Notes under the pieces: generated by a model
The model's database searches: none
The model's input: the letters and a program-made list of their open reading frames with translations, nothing else
What the model was told of the DNA's origin: nothing
Shown here: positions 1-8,740 of the stretch, piece by piece
Position numbering within the stretch: position 1 is the first letter of the stretch
Layout of the letters: each line of letters starts with the position of its first letter
Made by a program: the position numbers and the translations under genes
Assembly: GCF_029813775.1 (NCBI RefSeq)
Contig: NZ_JARVKW010000005.1
Span: 186,001 to 250,000 of the forward strand
DNA from: Streptomyces sp. DH24
Lineage (GTDB): Bacteria; Actinomycetota; Actinomycetes; Streptomycetales; Streptomycetaceae
Direction: 5' to 3'
DNA: 64,000 nt

Positions 1-1323
1 ATACGCGAGCGGTACGGCGCGAAGAACTCCTTCGCGCTCGCCGAGGAGCTCTACGAGCGGGTCGCCCGCCGCTACCCCGAACCGGCGGGCCCGGCCCACG
101 ACCCCTGGCAGACGGGCCTGCTGGGCTGTCTGCTGCGCGGCGTGGTCTTCGCGCTGCCCGGCCTCGCCTACGTCCTCGGCGCGCCCCTGCTGACGGGCCC
201 GCGCGACCTCGGTCTGCCGGCGGGCACCGTGCCGCTGCTGGCGGGCGCGCTGTGGGGCTGGGCGTGGAACCAGGGCCTGTCCCACCGGGCGTACGCGTGG
301 CTGGGCCTCGGGGACCGGGACGCCGCCCGGCGCTGTCTCCTCCTCGGGGCCGTGACCGGCGCCGTGCTCGGCGCCCTGGTCGCCCTGGCCGCCGCCGGCA
401 CCGCCGGTCCGGGCGCGGTGGCCTTCGCCGCGGGGCAGTCCTGCTACCTGGGCGCGGCGACCGTGCTGCTGGTCATGGGCCGCGAGAAGGCCTTGCTCGC
501 CGCGCTGCTGCCGATGGCGGCGGGCGCGGCGTACGCCCTCGCGCGGCCGCTGCCGGACGCGCCGCGCTTCGCCCTGCTGCTGGGCTCCCTGCTGGCGGTG
601 GCGGTCCTCGCGGTGCGTGAAGCGGCGCCCGCGCTGCGCGCACCGGGCGGCTGGAGCGCCGGACTGGCCGCGCTGCTGCCCTTCGGCGCGTCCGGCGCGT
701 TCGGTGCCGTGCCCGCCGAACGGCGCCGCCCGGCCGGGCCCCGGCTCACCGGCTCGCTGCCGTACGCCCTGTTCGGGCTCGGCAGCGGAGTCCTCGTGCT
801 GTACGCGGCGCTCGGCGACACCCTCGCCGGCCGGCAGACGAGCGCGGTCGCCGCACCGGCCGCCGTCGCCCTCACCCTCAGCATGGGGCCCGCCGAATGG
901 CTGCTGTACCGCTTCCGCAGCAACAGCCTCGCCGGGCTGCGCTCCACCAGCACCCCGCGCGCCTTCCGCCGGGCCACCGCACGGACCGTCGCCACGTGCC
1001 TCACCGGCTACCTGGCCGCCCTGCTCGCGCTGGCCCTGGCCGGCTCCGCCCTGTGGCCCGGCGCCCCGCTCCTCGGCGGCGTCCGGCTGACCGGCCTGCT
1101 CCTGCTCGGCGTGGTGGTGTGGGCGGGCCTGCTGCTCCAGTCCTTCGGCGCGGTCCTCGCCGCGACGGCCGTGTGCTGCGCCGCCGCCCTCGCCCAGACC
1201 CTCACCCTCCTCACCCGCGCGGGCGACCCGCACCTGGTGGGCCTCGCCGTGTACGGCACGGCCGCCGCCGCACAGGCCGCCCTGGCGTGCGCGCTGCTGG
1301 GGAGAGCGACGGCCCACCGATGA
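1..1323 (+). CDS. Polytopic membrane protein, truncated at its 5' end; possible polysaccharide exporter
   Basis: The frame is open from the first base of the window, so the start codon lies to the left; about 440 residues are visible. The protein is almost entirely hydrophobic, with roughly eleven or twelve membrane-spanning stretches and short basic loops (for example around the sequence WLLYRFRSNS). The stop codon overlaps the ATG of the next gene (ATGA), implying translational coupling with two predicted galactosaminidases. A role like PelG, the Pel exopolysaccharide transporter, is inferred from topology and neighbours only; no diagnostic motif was recognised. Confidence 0.75.
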   Translation: MRERYGAKNSFALAEELYERVARRYPEPAGPAHDPWQTGLLGCLLRGVVFALPGLAYVLGAPLLTGPRDLGLPAGTVPLLAGALWGWAWNQGLSHRAYAWLGLGDRDAARRCLLLGAVTGAVLGALVALAAAGTAGPGAVAFAAGQSCYLGAATVLLVMGREKALLAALLPMAAGAAYALARPLPDAPRFALLLGSLLAVAVLAVREAAPALRAPGGWSAGLAALLPFGASGAFGAVPAERRRPAGPRLTGSLPYALFGLGSGVLVLYAALGDTLAGRQTSAVAAPAAVALTLSMGPAEWLLYRFRSNSLAGLRSTSTPRAFRRATARTVATCLTGYLAALLALALAGSALWPGAPLLGGVRLTGLLLLGVVVWAGLLLQSFGAVLAATAVCCAAALAQTLTLLTRAGDPHLVGLAVYGTAAAAQAALACALLGRATAHR

Positions 1324-2051
1324 GCCACCTGCCGCACCACGGCGCAGTGCCGTCCGAGTCCGCCGAGTCGCCGCGCGAGGGGAGCGAACCGGCCTGTCCG
1401 CCCGGCCAGTTGCTGGTCCCCTACTACGAGCACCCCACCGTCCGCCCCGCCGAATGGGACGCGATCGTCGCCGCCGCCCCGCGCCTGTACGGCGTCGTCC
1501 TCAACCCGGCCAGCGGTCCCGGCGAGCGTCCCGACCCGGCGTTCGCCGAGATCGCGGCCCGGCTGCGGGCGGCGCGGGTGCGCGTCCTCGGCTACGCCGA
1601 CACCGGCTACGGCCGCCGCCCCCACGACGACGTGGTCCGCGACCTCGCCCGGCACCGCGACTGGTACGGCACCGACGGCGCCTTCCTCGACCAGGCCGCA
1701 GCCGGACCCGGTGAGTTCGCGTACTACCGGCGCCTCGCGACCGCCGCCTGGGCCGCCGGCTGCGGCACGCTCGCCCTCAACCACGGCACGGCACCCCACC
1801 CGTCGTACGCCCGCCTCGCCGACCTCCTCGTCACCTTCGAGGGGAGCTGGCAGTCGTACCGCGCCCTGCGCCACCCGCCGTGGCGCGGCTCCGGCGACGT
1901 GCGGCTGTGCCACCTGGTGTACGGCGTGCCGCCCGGCGTCGATTTCGCCGCCCGGGCCCGCGCGTCCGGCGCCGCCGTGCACTGTGCGGTTCCGGGCGAC
2001 GGAGATCATCCTTGGGGTACGTTGCCCCACACCCTGGAGACCGCCCGGTGA
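1320..2051 (+). CDS. Spherulation-specific family 4 protein (predicted galactosaminidase, spherulin-4 type)
   Basis: 243 residues from the ATG that overlaps the upstream stop. Family motifs are visible in order: VPYYEHP near the N terminus, VVLNPASGPG, VLGYADTGYGRR, and WYGTDGAFLDQ with acidic residues that would lie at the strand ends of a TIM barrel. Fungal relatives such as Sph3 (GH135) cut galactosaminogalactan. No signal peptide is seen, so the enzyme may be cytoplasmic or exported by another route. The stop overlaps the GTG of the next gene (GTGA), so three genes form one coupled operon. Substrate is inferred. Confidence 0.85.
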   Translation: MSHLPHHGAVPSESAESPREGSEPACPPGQLLVPYYEHPTVRPAEWDAIVAAAPRLYGVVLNPASGPGERPDPAFAEIAARLRAARVRVLGYADTGYGRRPHDDVVRDLARHRDWYGTDGAFLDQAAAGPGEFAYYRRLATAAWAAGCGTLALNHGTAPHPSYARLADLLVTFEGSWQSYRALRHPPWRGSGDVRLCHLVYGVPPGVDFAARARASGAAVHCAVPGDGDHPWGTLPHTLETAR

Positions 2052-2854
2052 GACGCCCGCCCCTGTTCGCCGCCCTGCTGGGCGCCCTGCTCCTGCTCCT
2101 GGCGGGCTGCACCGACGACCCCGACGGCAAGCCGGGGGAGGGCGCCACGGACGGCGCCCGCTGGCAGCCGCGCCCCGGCACGGACTGGCAGTGGCAGCTC
2201 AGCGGCCGCCTCGACACCTCCGTCGACGTGCCCGTGTACGACATCGACGGCTTCGACCACTCCGCGCAGACGGTCGCCCGACTGCACCGCGACGGCCGCA
2301 AGGTCATCTGCTACGTCTCGACCGGCGCCTGGGAGGACTTCCGCCCGGACGCCGGCGACTTCCCCCGCTCGGTGCTGGGCCGCGGCAACGGCTGGCAGGG
2401 CGAACGCTGGCTCGACATCCGCCGCGTCGACGTCCTCGAACCCCTCATGGCGGCCCGCCTCGACATGTGCCGCGACAAGGGCTTCGACGCGGTCGAGCCC
2501 GACAACATGGACGGCTACCGCAACCGCACCGGCTTCCCGCTCACCGCCGCCGACCAGCTGCGCTACAACCGCCTCGTCGCGCGGCTCGCCCACGAGCGCG
2601 GCATGTCCGTCGGCCTGAAGAACGACCTCGACCAGATCCCCGAACTCCTCGACGACTTCGACTTCGCGGTCAACGAGCAGTGCGCCCAGTACGACGAGTG
2701 CGAGGCCCTCACCCCGTTCGTCGAGGCCGGCAAGGCGGTCTTCCACGTCGAGTACGAACTGCCGACGCGCCGCTTCTGCCCGCAGGCCCGCGAGCTCCGG
2801 CTGAGTTCGATGCTCAAGAAGTACGAACTGGGCCCGTGGCGACGCGCGTGCTGA
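2048..2854 (+). CDS. Endo alpha-1,4 polygalactosaminidase-type lipoprotein (GH114 family)
   Basis: 268 residues from GTG 2048, chosen because it directly precedes a lipoprotein signal (RRPPLFAALLGALLLLLAGC, lipobox LAGC). The mature protein carries GH114 features: WQWQLSGRLD at the start of the domain, VYDIDGFD, VICYVSTGAWEDFRPD and the acidic motif EPDNMDGY. The family hydrolyses polygalactosamine. Anchored outside the membrane next to a spherulin-4 protein and a polytopic membrane protein, it probably trims or releases a galactosamine-containing polymer. Followed by 65 nt without a clear terminator before convergent cobS. Confidence 0.88.
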   Translation: MRRPPLFAALLGALLLLLAGCTDDPDGKPGEGATDGARWQPRPGTDWQWQLSGRLDTSVDVPVYDIDGFDHSAQTVARLHRDGRKVICYVSTGAWEDFRPDAGDFPRSVLGRGNGWQGERWLDIRRVDVLEPLMAARLDMCRDKGFDAVEPDNMDGYRNRTGFPLTAADQLRYNRLVARLAHERGMSVGLKNDLDQIPELLDDFDFAVNEQCAQYDECEALTPFVEAGKAVFHVEYELPTRRFCPQARELRLSSMLKKYELGPWRRAC

Positions 2855-2919
2855 GCTCCACCGCGCGCGGCGGACGGGCGGAAGCGGCGCGTGGGGATCG
2901 TTTCAGCCCCGTGGTCGTT

Positions 2920-3702
2920 TCAGCCCAGTGACAGCACGACGAGCGCCGCCGTCGCCGCCGTCTCCGCGAGCCCGCCGAACACATCGCCGGTGACGCCGCC
3001 GAAGCGGCGCGTGCAGTGCCGGAGCAACAGTTCGGCCGCGCCGAGCGCGACGAGCACCGCCAGCGCCGTACGGACCACGCCGTCCGCCCCGAGGAACGCG
3101 CCGGACGCCGCCGCGAGCACGGTGACGGCCACGGCCACGCCCGCGGCGCCGCGCACCGGCACGACCCCGGCGACGGCCGCGCCGAGCCCCTCCGGCCGGG
3201 CCGCCGGCACACCGGTCCTGGCCGCCAGGGTCAGCGCGAGCCGGGCCACGGTGCCCGCGACGACGGCGGCCAGCGCGCCCCGCGCCCAGGAGTCGGCGTA
3301 CGCCGCGGCCAGCGCGGCGACCTGCGCGAGCAGCACGAACACGAGGGTGATCACGCCGAACGGGCCGATGTCCGACTGCTTCATGATCCGCAGCGCGTCC
3401 TCGGCGGGCTTCCCGCTGCCCAGCCCGTCGGCGGTGTCGGCCAGCCCGTCCAGATGCAGCCCACGGGTGAGCAGCGCGGGCACGGCCGCCGAAGCGACGG
3501 CGGCGAGCGGCGCACCGGCACCGAGGAACAGCAGCGCCGACCCGGCGGCGGCGGCCCCGGCCCCGACGACCAGTCCGGCCAGCGGGGCGCACAGCATGCC
3601 GCCGCGCGCGGCGCCCCGGTCCCAGCGGGTCACCGCGACCGGGAGCACGGTGAGGGTGCCGAAGGAGAAACGCAGGCCGTCGGCCGATGGGGTACTGAAC
3701 AC
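2920..3702 (-). CDS. cobS: Adenosylcobinamide-GDP ribazoletransferase CobS
   Basis: 260 residues, the usual CobS length, mostly transmembrane. It joins adenosylcobinamide-GDP and alpha-ribazole (phosphate) in the last steps of cobalamin synthesis. Family features seen are SFGTLTVLPV near the N terminus, RGLHLDGLADTADGLGSG (the acidic metal-binding motif), IMKQSDIGPFGVI, and VAGTVARLALT. The GTG start is preceded by TAATCT only 6 nt upstream and by no Shine-Dalgarno sequence, suggesting a leaderless mRNA. It follows cobT on the same strand after 121 nt. Confidence 0.95.
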   Translation of the reverse strand: MFSTPSADGLRFSFGTLTVLPVAVTRWDRGAARGGMLCAPLAGLVVGAGAAAAGSALLFLGAGAPLAAVASAAVPALLTRGLHLDGLADTADGLGSGKPAEDALRIMKQSDIGPFGVITLVFVLLAQVAALAAAYADSWARGALAAVVAGTVARLALTLAARTGVPAARPEGLGAAVAGVVPVRGAAGVAVAVTVLAAASGAFLGADGVVRTALAVLVALGAAELLLRHCTRRFGGVTGDVFGGLAETAATAALVVLSLG

Positions 3703-3823
3703 CGGCGCAGATTACCGGGCGGTCAGGGAAGGGCCCGCGGCAGCCGCGGACAAAGTGTGCGTACGGGGCATCGACCGGAGCGGAACGCCATCGCGCCGGG
3801 CGGCCGGCCGCTGCTCCGCGCGC

Positions 3824-5074
3824 TCACCTCTCCGTGTCTCCCGCCGCTCCGGTTGCACCGGTTGCGCCGGTGGCCCCGGTCGCCCCGGTGGTTCCGTCGG
3901 CTCCGGTTGTCTCCGACGCTTCCGTCGCCCCGGTGGTCCTGGTGGTCCCGGCGGCCCCGGTAGTCTCCACCGTCTCCCACGCCCCGATCGCCCCGCCGGC
4001 CCCGGTCGTCTCCGCCGTCTCCGTCTCCTTCGGCTGCTCGGGCAGTTCCGCCGCCAGAGCGGCCGCCGCCTGGACCAGCGGGAGGGCCAGCAGGGCGCCC
4101 GCGCCCTCACCGACCGTCACCCCGTGGGACAGCAGCGGCTCCAGGGCCATCCGGTCCAGCGCCTTCGCCTGGCCCGGCTCCCCGCTGTCGTGCCCGGCCA
4201 GCCACCAGTCCGGCGCCCGGAACGCGATCCGCTGGCCCACCAGCGCACAGGCCGCCGCCACGACGCCGTCCAGCACCACCGGCATCTTCCGCACCGCGCT
4301 CTGCAGCAGGAACCCCGTCATCGCCGTGAGGTCGGCGCCGCCCACCGCGGCCAGCAACTGCAACTGGTCGCCGAGCACCGGCCGCGCCCGGCGCAGCCCG
4401 TCCCGGATCGCCGCGCACTTGCGCATCCACGCCAGGTCGTCGATGGCCAGCCCGCCCCGCCCGGTCACGACGGACGCGTCCGTCCCGCACAGCGCCGCGA
4501 CCAGTACGCCCGCGGCGGTCGTACCGCCGACGCTGATGTCGCCGAGGACCACCAGGTCCGTGCCCGAGTCGGCCTCCACGTCGGCCACCGCGACACCCGC
4601 CCGGAAGGCGGCCTCCGCCTCCTCGGCGGTCAGTGTGTCCTCGATGTCGAGGCGTCCGCCGCCGCGCCGCACCCGGTGGCGTACGACGTCGGCGGGCAGC
4701 GTCTCGGGGTCGCAGTCCAGCGCCATGTCGACGATCCGCAGCGGCACGCCGAGCCGCCGCGCCAGCACCGACACCGGCCGGCCGCCCTCCAGGACCTCCC
4801 GCGCCAACTGCCCCGCGGTGCCCGCCGGCCGCGCCGACACCCCCAGCTCGGCGACGCCGTGGTCGCCGGCGAAGAGCACGACCTTCGGCCGCTCCACCGG
4901 CCGCACCGGTACGGCCGACTGCGCCGCCGCCAGCCACTCACCCAGCTCGTCGAGCCGCCCACGCGATCCGGGCGGCACGACCTGGCGGTCCCGGCGTGCC
5001 TCCGCGTCGCGGCGCACCCCGCCGTCGGGGCGCTCGATCAGATCGGTGAAGTCGTCGAGATTCAGCGAGCTCAT
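3824..5074 (-). CDS. cobT: Nicotinate-nucleotide--dimethylbenzimidazole phosphoribosyltransferase CobT with a repetitive C-terminal tail
   Basis: 416 residues from ATG 5074 ([19 protein letters not shown]). CobT makes alpha-ribazole phosphate for the lower ligand of cobalamin. Core motifs are [42 protein letters not shown] and [14 protein letters not shown] with the catalytic glutamate of the family. A tail of about 60 residues follows the fold, rich in Thr, Gly and Ala and ending in runs of the tripeptide TGA; it is absent from standard CobT proteins of about 350 residues and is probably disordered. An upstream in-frame start at 5116 is possible but has no support. Confidence 0.93.
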   Translation of the reverse strand: MSSLNLDDFTDLIERPDGGVRRDAEARRDRQVVPPGSRGRLDELGEWLAAAQSAVPVRPVERPKVVLFAGDHGVAELGVSARPAGTAGQLAREVLEGGRPVSVLARRLGVPLRIVDMALDCDPETLPADVVRHRVRRGGGRLDIEDTLTAEEAEAAFRAGVAVADVEADSGTDLVVLGDISVGGTTAAGVLVAALCGTDASVVTGRGGLAIDDLAWMRKCAAIRDGLRRARPVLGDQLQLLAAVGGADLTAMTGFLLQSAVRKMPVVLDGVVAAACALVGQRIAFRAPDWWLAGHDSGEPGQAKALDRMALEPLLSHGVTVGEGAGALLALPLVQAAAALAAELPEQPKETETAETTGAGGAIGAWETVETTGAAGTTRTTGATEASETTGADGTTGATGATGATGATGAAGDTER

Positions 5075-5142
5075 TCGCCGAACAGTACCGGCCCGGGTCG
5101 AACAGCTCGCCGCCACATCGCCACCCCGTCACGGTGACGTCG

Positions 5143-5171
5143 TTGCACCGAAGATCGGTATCCCATACGTT
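5143..5171 (+). promoter_or_regulatory. Promoter of the methyltransferase gene
   Basis: TTGCAC (5143-5148) and TACGTT (5166-5171) are separated by 17 nt, a good vegetative promoter. Transcription would begin about 5178, four bases before ATG 5182, so the message would be leaderless or nearly so. Confidence 0.6.
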
Positions 5172-5181
5172 CCGGTTTGTC

Positions 5182-6090
5182 ATGGATCGCCGTTCGTCCC
5201 CGGGAGCCGCCGTGCCGTCCGTACCGTCCTCCTCTCGGGCCGCCGGCCGGCGCCGGGCCGCCGACCGCGTCGAACCCGCCCACGCCCGCGCCGACTTCCA
5301 CGAGCCGCGCCGTCCCGACTGCCCCTGGTGCGGTTCACAGCGGGTGAGCCCCCGGCCGCCGGCCCCGTCGGGCGCGCGGCGGCTGCGCGCCGGGCTGACC
5401 GTCGCGCACCTCGCGCAGGGCGGCCCGGGCGACGTCCCGCTCGACGCGTGCGGGGACTGCGGGCACGTCTTCCAGAACCCCCGGCTCACCGCGGAGGGCC
5501 TCGCCCGCCACCTCCACGGCCGCGCCGAGGGCCGCGTGGCACGCCCCCTCGAACGCCGCCTCACCGCCCTCCGCCACCGCTCCGCCGCCCGCGCGCTGCT
5601 GCCCTTCCCCGAACCGGAGGGCTGGCTGGACGTCGGCACGGGCGAGGGCCACTTCCCGGCCGCCGCGCAGGAGTTCTTCCCGTACACGTCGTTCGACGGG
5701 GTGGACACCGACCGCCGCGTGGTCCGGGCCTACGCGGCAGGCCGCGTCGAGGAGGCCCACGTCGGCCGCCTGACCGACCCGCACATCGCCGCCCGGCTGC
5801 GCGCCCGCTACGACGTCGTGAGCATGCTCCACCACCTGGAGCGCACGCCGGACCCCCGCGCGGAACTCCTCGCCGCCCTCACGGTGCTCCGTCCCGGCGG
5901 CCACCTCCTGCTCGAACTCACCGGTCCGCGGGGCAGCTGGTGGACGGCCCCCGCCGACCCCGCCGACCTGCACCTGCCGCACCCGGCGAACGTCGAGGCG
6001 GAACTCCACGCCGAGGGCTGCACGATCCTCACGGCGCCCCGCCGCGCCCGCCCTTCCGGCCGGTACCGGGTCCTGGCCCGCCGGAACTGA
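5182..6090 (+). CDS. Class I SAM-dependent methyltransferase with N-terminal zinc-ribbon-like cysteines
   Basis: 302 residues from ATG 5182; a GTG at 5134 lies inside the promoter and is less likely. An N-terminal module has two CxxC pairs (CPWCGSQRV and CGDCGHVFQNP) that could bind zinc. The methyltransferase core has motif I as WLDVGTGEGHFP, then FDGVDTD, DVVSMLHHLERTPDP and LRPGGHLLLEL. Substrate unknown; layout resembles methyltransferase_11/23-type enzymes that act on sugars or lipids. Divergent from cobT and convergent with the cobU-like gene, so not obviously part of cobalamin synthesis. Confidence 0.88.
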   Translation: MDRRSSPGAAVPSVPSSSRAAGRRRAADRVEPAHARADFHEPRRPDCPWCGSQRVSPRPPAPSGARRLRAGLTVAHLAQGGPGDVPLDACGDCGHVFQNPRLTAEGLARHLHGRAEGRVARPLERRLTALRHRSAARALLPFPEPEGWLDVGTGEGHFPAAAQEFFPYTSFDGVDTDRRVVRAYAAGRVEEAHVGRLTDPHIAARLRARYDVVSMLHHLERTPDPRAELLAALTVLRPGGHLLLELTGPRGSWWTAPADPADLHLPHPANVEAELHAEGCTILTAPRRARPSGRYRVLARRN

Positions 6091-6110
6091 CCGGGTCGCC
6101 TGCCCGACTT

Positions 6111-6251
6111 GGCCGACCGGTCGCCGGAACTGCTCGGCCCGGCACGGAAATCGACCGGCCGCCTGCCGAACGCGGCAACGGGTCGGCCGTCTGCCGGAAC
6201 TGCCCGGCCGAGCGCGGGACCCGGCCGACCGGTCGCCGGAACTGCCCGGCC
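6111..6251. repeat. Imperfect GC-rich direct repeats between convergent genes
   Basis: A 29-nt unit (6111-6139) recurs at 6223-6251 with one mismatch; its core is GACCGGTCGCCGGAACTG. A third, diverged copy covers 6191-6213, and the last codons of the upstream gene (GCCGGAACTGACCGG) resemble the same unit. Each full copy contains the palindrome GACCGGTC. The repeats fill most of the 236-nt gap between two convergent genes and may act as a structured 3' end. Confidence 0.6.
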
Positions 6252-6326
6252 GACCCCGGGGTGAAGCAGGGCGGCGGCCGACGGCGTCGCACACCACCGC
6301 ACCCGGGCAGCACGCCGACCGCCCCC

Positions 6327-7541
6327 TCACCCCCGCAGCACCACCGCCTGCCCCGCGACGACGAGCACCACGTGCTCGCACTCCCCGGCGAACGCCGAGT
6401 TCAGCCGCCCCAGCTCGTCCCGGTACCGCCGTCCCGACGCGGTCGCCGGCACGATCCCCGACCCCACCTCGTTCGACACGGCGACCACGGTCCGCCGCGT
6501 CTCGCGCACCGCCCCGGTCAACTCCCGTACCCGCTCGCGCAACGCCCGCTCCCCGCCGTCCGCCCACTCGGCGTCGTCCCAGGCGCCCACGGCGTCCATC
6601 GCGTCCGTCAGCCACAGCGACAGGCAGTCCACGAGCAGCGGCGGCCCGTCGTCCTTCAGCAGCGGCACCAGATCGCAGGTCTCCACGGTCCGCCAGGACC
6701 CCGGCCGCCGCTCCCGGTGCGCGGTGACCCGCGCCGCCCACTCCGTGTCGCCGTTGCGGGAGCCGCCCGTCGCCACGTACAGCACGTCGGGGAAGGCCTC
6801 CAGGCGCCGCTCGGCCTCCACCGACTTCCCGGACCGCGCCCCGCCCAGCACCAGCGTCCGCCGGGGCACGTCGGGCACGTCCTCGTATGCGCCGACGGTC
6901 AGCGTCGTCCCGTCCGGCACCGCCCGTGCCCCGGCCGCCGCGAGCCGCCGCCGCAGCTCGGCGCCCGGCGGCACGTCGTGGTCGAGGTGCACGGCGACGA
7001 CGTCGGTGGTCGGCCCGGCCGCGCCCACCGCGCGCAGCTTCGCGAGTCCGTCCGGCCGCCCCACGACGTCCGTGAGGATCATGTCGTACGGCTCGGCGGG
7101 CTCCTCAAGACCCGCCGGGGCGCCGCCCGGCGGCAGATACAGCAGCCGCTGCCCGTCCGGCCCGGTCACGGCGTACCCGGTGCCCGGCGCGTCCATCGCC
7201 ACGGCCCGCACCCGATGTCCCGTCAGCAGCGCCAGTTCCCGCCCGTCCGGCACCCGCCCCGGCTGCGGCAGCCCCGCCGGCACCTCCACCGCGGGCCCGT
7301 CGTGCGGATGCGTCAGCAGCACCTGCCCCACGCCGCTCAGCGAGCGCCCCGCCCGCGCGGCGGCGAACGCCGCGCCGGGTGTCAGGTCGAGCAGCAGCGC
7401 CCCGTCCACGAGCACGGCGGTGGCCGCCCGCGCGTCCTCGCCGAGGGCGGACGCGCAGGCCGCGCAGGAACAGTCGGGGCGGGGAAGCCCCGCGGGAGCG
7501 CCGGTACCGAGCAGAGTGATGTCCACGCCCCCGATTTTCAC
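6327..7541 (-). CDS. cobU: Two-domain protein: degenerate metallo-beta-lactamase-fold domain fused to CobU adenosylcobinamide kinase/guanylyltransferase
   Basis: 404 residues from GTG 7541; an in-frame GTG at 7526 (giving a protein starting MDITLLGTGAPAG) is an equally plausible start. Residues about 1-220 resemble the PhnP-like metallo-beta-lactamase fold, but the metal motif is only THPHDGP, so hydrolase activity is doubtful. Residues about 230-404 are CobU: P-loop LVLGGARSGKS, YVATGG, TAHRERRPGSW with the histidine that carries GMP, LLVDCLSLWLTD and VSNEVGSGIVP. CobU phosphorylates adenosylcobinamide and attaches GMP, feeding CobS. Orientation and location match the nearby cobT and cobS. 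Confidence 0.92.
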   Translation of the reverse strand: MKIGGVDITLLGTGAPAGLPRPDCSCAACASALGEDARAATAVLVDGALLLDLTPGAAFAAARAGRSLSGVGQVLLTHPHDGPAVEVPAGLPQPGRVPDGRELALLTGHRVRAVAMDAPGTGYAVTGPDGQRLLYLPPGGAPAGLEEPAEPYDMILTDVVGRPDGLAKLRAVGAAGPTTDVVAVHLDHDVPPGAELRRRLAAAGARAVPDGTTLTVGAYEDVPDVPRRTLVLGGARSGKSVEAERRLEAFPDVLYVATGGSRNGDTEWAARVTAHRERRPGSWRTVETCDLVPLLKDDGPPLLVDCLSLWLTDAMDAVGAWDDAEWADGGERALRERVRELTGAVRETRRTVVAVSNEVGSGIVPATASGRRYRDELGRLNSAFAGECEHVVLVVAGQAVVLRG

Positions 7542-7639
7542 GTGTCCGGGCGGGTCTTGCGCGTCCGGCTAGGCTCTGGGCAGGAGCCGGACCAAGATCC
7601 GGCTTCCGCTCTGCATGTGCTCAGACCTGGGAGGCGTAC

Positions 7640-7852
7640 ATGGCGGCATGGACGTGGCGGTTCGAGGCGGCCGACGGGACGGAGGTCCAGCCCGCGGTGC
7701 AGCCCGAGGAGTTCACCACGCAGGGGGACGCCGAGTCCTGGATCGGGGAGCAGTGGAAGGCCCTGCTCGACGGCGGCGTGGACCGGGTGCGGCTGTTCGA
7801 GGACTCCACGGAGATCTACGGGCCGATGAGCCTGCACGCGGACGAGTCGTGA
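7640..7852 (+). CDS. Small conserved actinobacterial protein of unknown function
   Basis: 70 residues starting MAAWTWRFEAADGTEV. A GGGAGG ribosome binding site at 7629-7634 fixes the ATG. The protein is acidic and predicted soluble, with a WTWRFE motif and a C-terminal GPMSLHADES. It has no known domain that I recognise. Codon use is typical for the chromosome and a strong terminator follows directly, so it looks like a real single-gene unit. Confidence 0.85.
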   Translation: MAAWTWRFEAADGTEVQPAVQPEEFTTQGDAESWIGEQWKALLDGGVDRVRLFEDSTEIYGPMSLHADES

Positions 7853-7863
7853 CCCGCTGACGC

Positions 7864-7905
7864 ACGACGAAGGGGGCGGCCCACCGGGGCCGCCCCCTTC
7901 GTCGT
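7864..7905. terminator. Bidirectional intrinsic terminator
   Basis: Perfect 19-bp arms (7864-7882 and 7887-7905) with a 4-nt loop ACCG. It lies between two convergent genes and can serve both. Confidence 0.9.
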
Positions 7906-7912
7906 GCCGTGC

Positions 7913-8740
7913 TCAGTCCCGCACGCCGCACAGGTGCAGCAGCGCGGCCACCCCGCGGTACGGGTCCGTGCGCCCCGCCCGCTCCTCGACCGCGAGCAGC
8001 GTCCCCGGGTCGGCCGGCGGCTCCGCGTCGTCGGCCGCCGTGTCCGTGAAGACCCGCACCCCGTACCAGGTGTGCAGCGGCGCCCCGATGCCCGCGAGCG
8101 TTCCCGTCAGCTTGCTCAGCCGGTCGGCCCGCCCGTCGGACACCGCCCGGACCGGCGTTCCCCCGTCCGGGCGAACCCGGGGGTGGGGCAGACGCTCGGC
8201 CGTGTCGAACGCGGCCAGCGCCCCGGCCCAGTCGCCGGACAGACCCGGCCGCATCGCGAGCGCGTCGCCGTTGCGGACCACCAGGGACAGCAGCCCGCCG
8301 TGCGCGAGCATCCGCGCGAGCCCGGCCAGCAGCGGGTCCGGCTCCTCGACGTGCATCAGCACACCGTGGCACAGCACCACGTCGAAGCTGCCCGGCAGGA
8401 AGTGCACGCCGGTGTCGCGGCCGTCGCCCTCGATGATCCGCATCCGCTCCCGGACGCCCTCCGGCTCGCCCGCCAGCGCCGTACGCGCCGCGGCGATCAG
8501 CGCCGGGTCCTGCTCAAGACCGGTCACCTGATGCCCGGCCCGCACCAGCCGCAGCGCCTGCGCGCCCCGGCCCATGCCGACGTCGAGCACCCGCAGCCGG
8601 CGCCCGACCGGGAACCGTCCGGCGAGCTGCTCGTCGAGCTGCCGGGCCACCAGTTCCCGACGGACGAGATCACGCAGTCCGCCCGGCCCGCTCAGCCGGG
8701 CGGCATCGGCCGTACCCGAGGTGAACGACGTCGTGCTCAG
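7913..8740 (-). CDS. Class I SAM-dependent methyltransferase, probable CTG start
   Basis: 275 residues from CTG 8740, whose last two bases form the stop of the upstream DUF3043 gene (CTGA). A GGAGAG sequence sits five bases before it. No ATG, GTG or TTG gives a full-length fold without running into the DUF3043 gene. Core motifs are RVLDVGMGRGAQALRL (SAM motif I), VTGLEQDP, EGDGRDTG, FDVVLCHGVLMHVEEPDP and LLSLVVRNGD, like CmoM/SmtA-type tRNA methyltransferases. Substrate unknown. Translationally coupled to the upstream membrane protein in a pspA-adjacent cluster. Confidence 0.85.
   Translation of the reverse strand: MSTTSFTSGTADAARLSGPGGLRDLVRRELVARQLDEQLAGRFPVGRRLRVLDVGMGRGAQALRLVRAGHQVTGLEQDPALIAAARTALAGEPEGVRERMRIIEGDGRDTGVHFLPGSFDVVLCHGVLMHVEEPDPLLAGLARMLAHGGLLSLVVRNGDALAMRPGLSGDWAGALAAFDTAERLPHPRVRPDGGTPVRAVSDGRADRLSKLTGTLAGIGAPLHTWYGVRVFTDTAADDAEPPADPGTLLAVEERAGRTDPYRGVAALLHLCGVRD

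Noticed and set aside
3703-5140. Cobalamin riboswitch for cobS/cobT
   Set aside because: No B12-box (GCCACTG-like) or aptamer-sized leader is present before cobS or cobT in this window.
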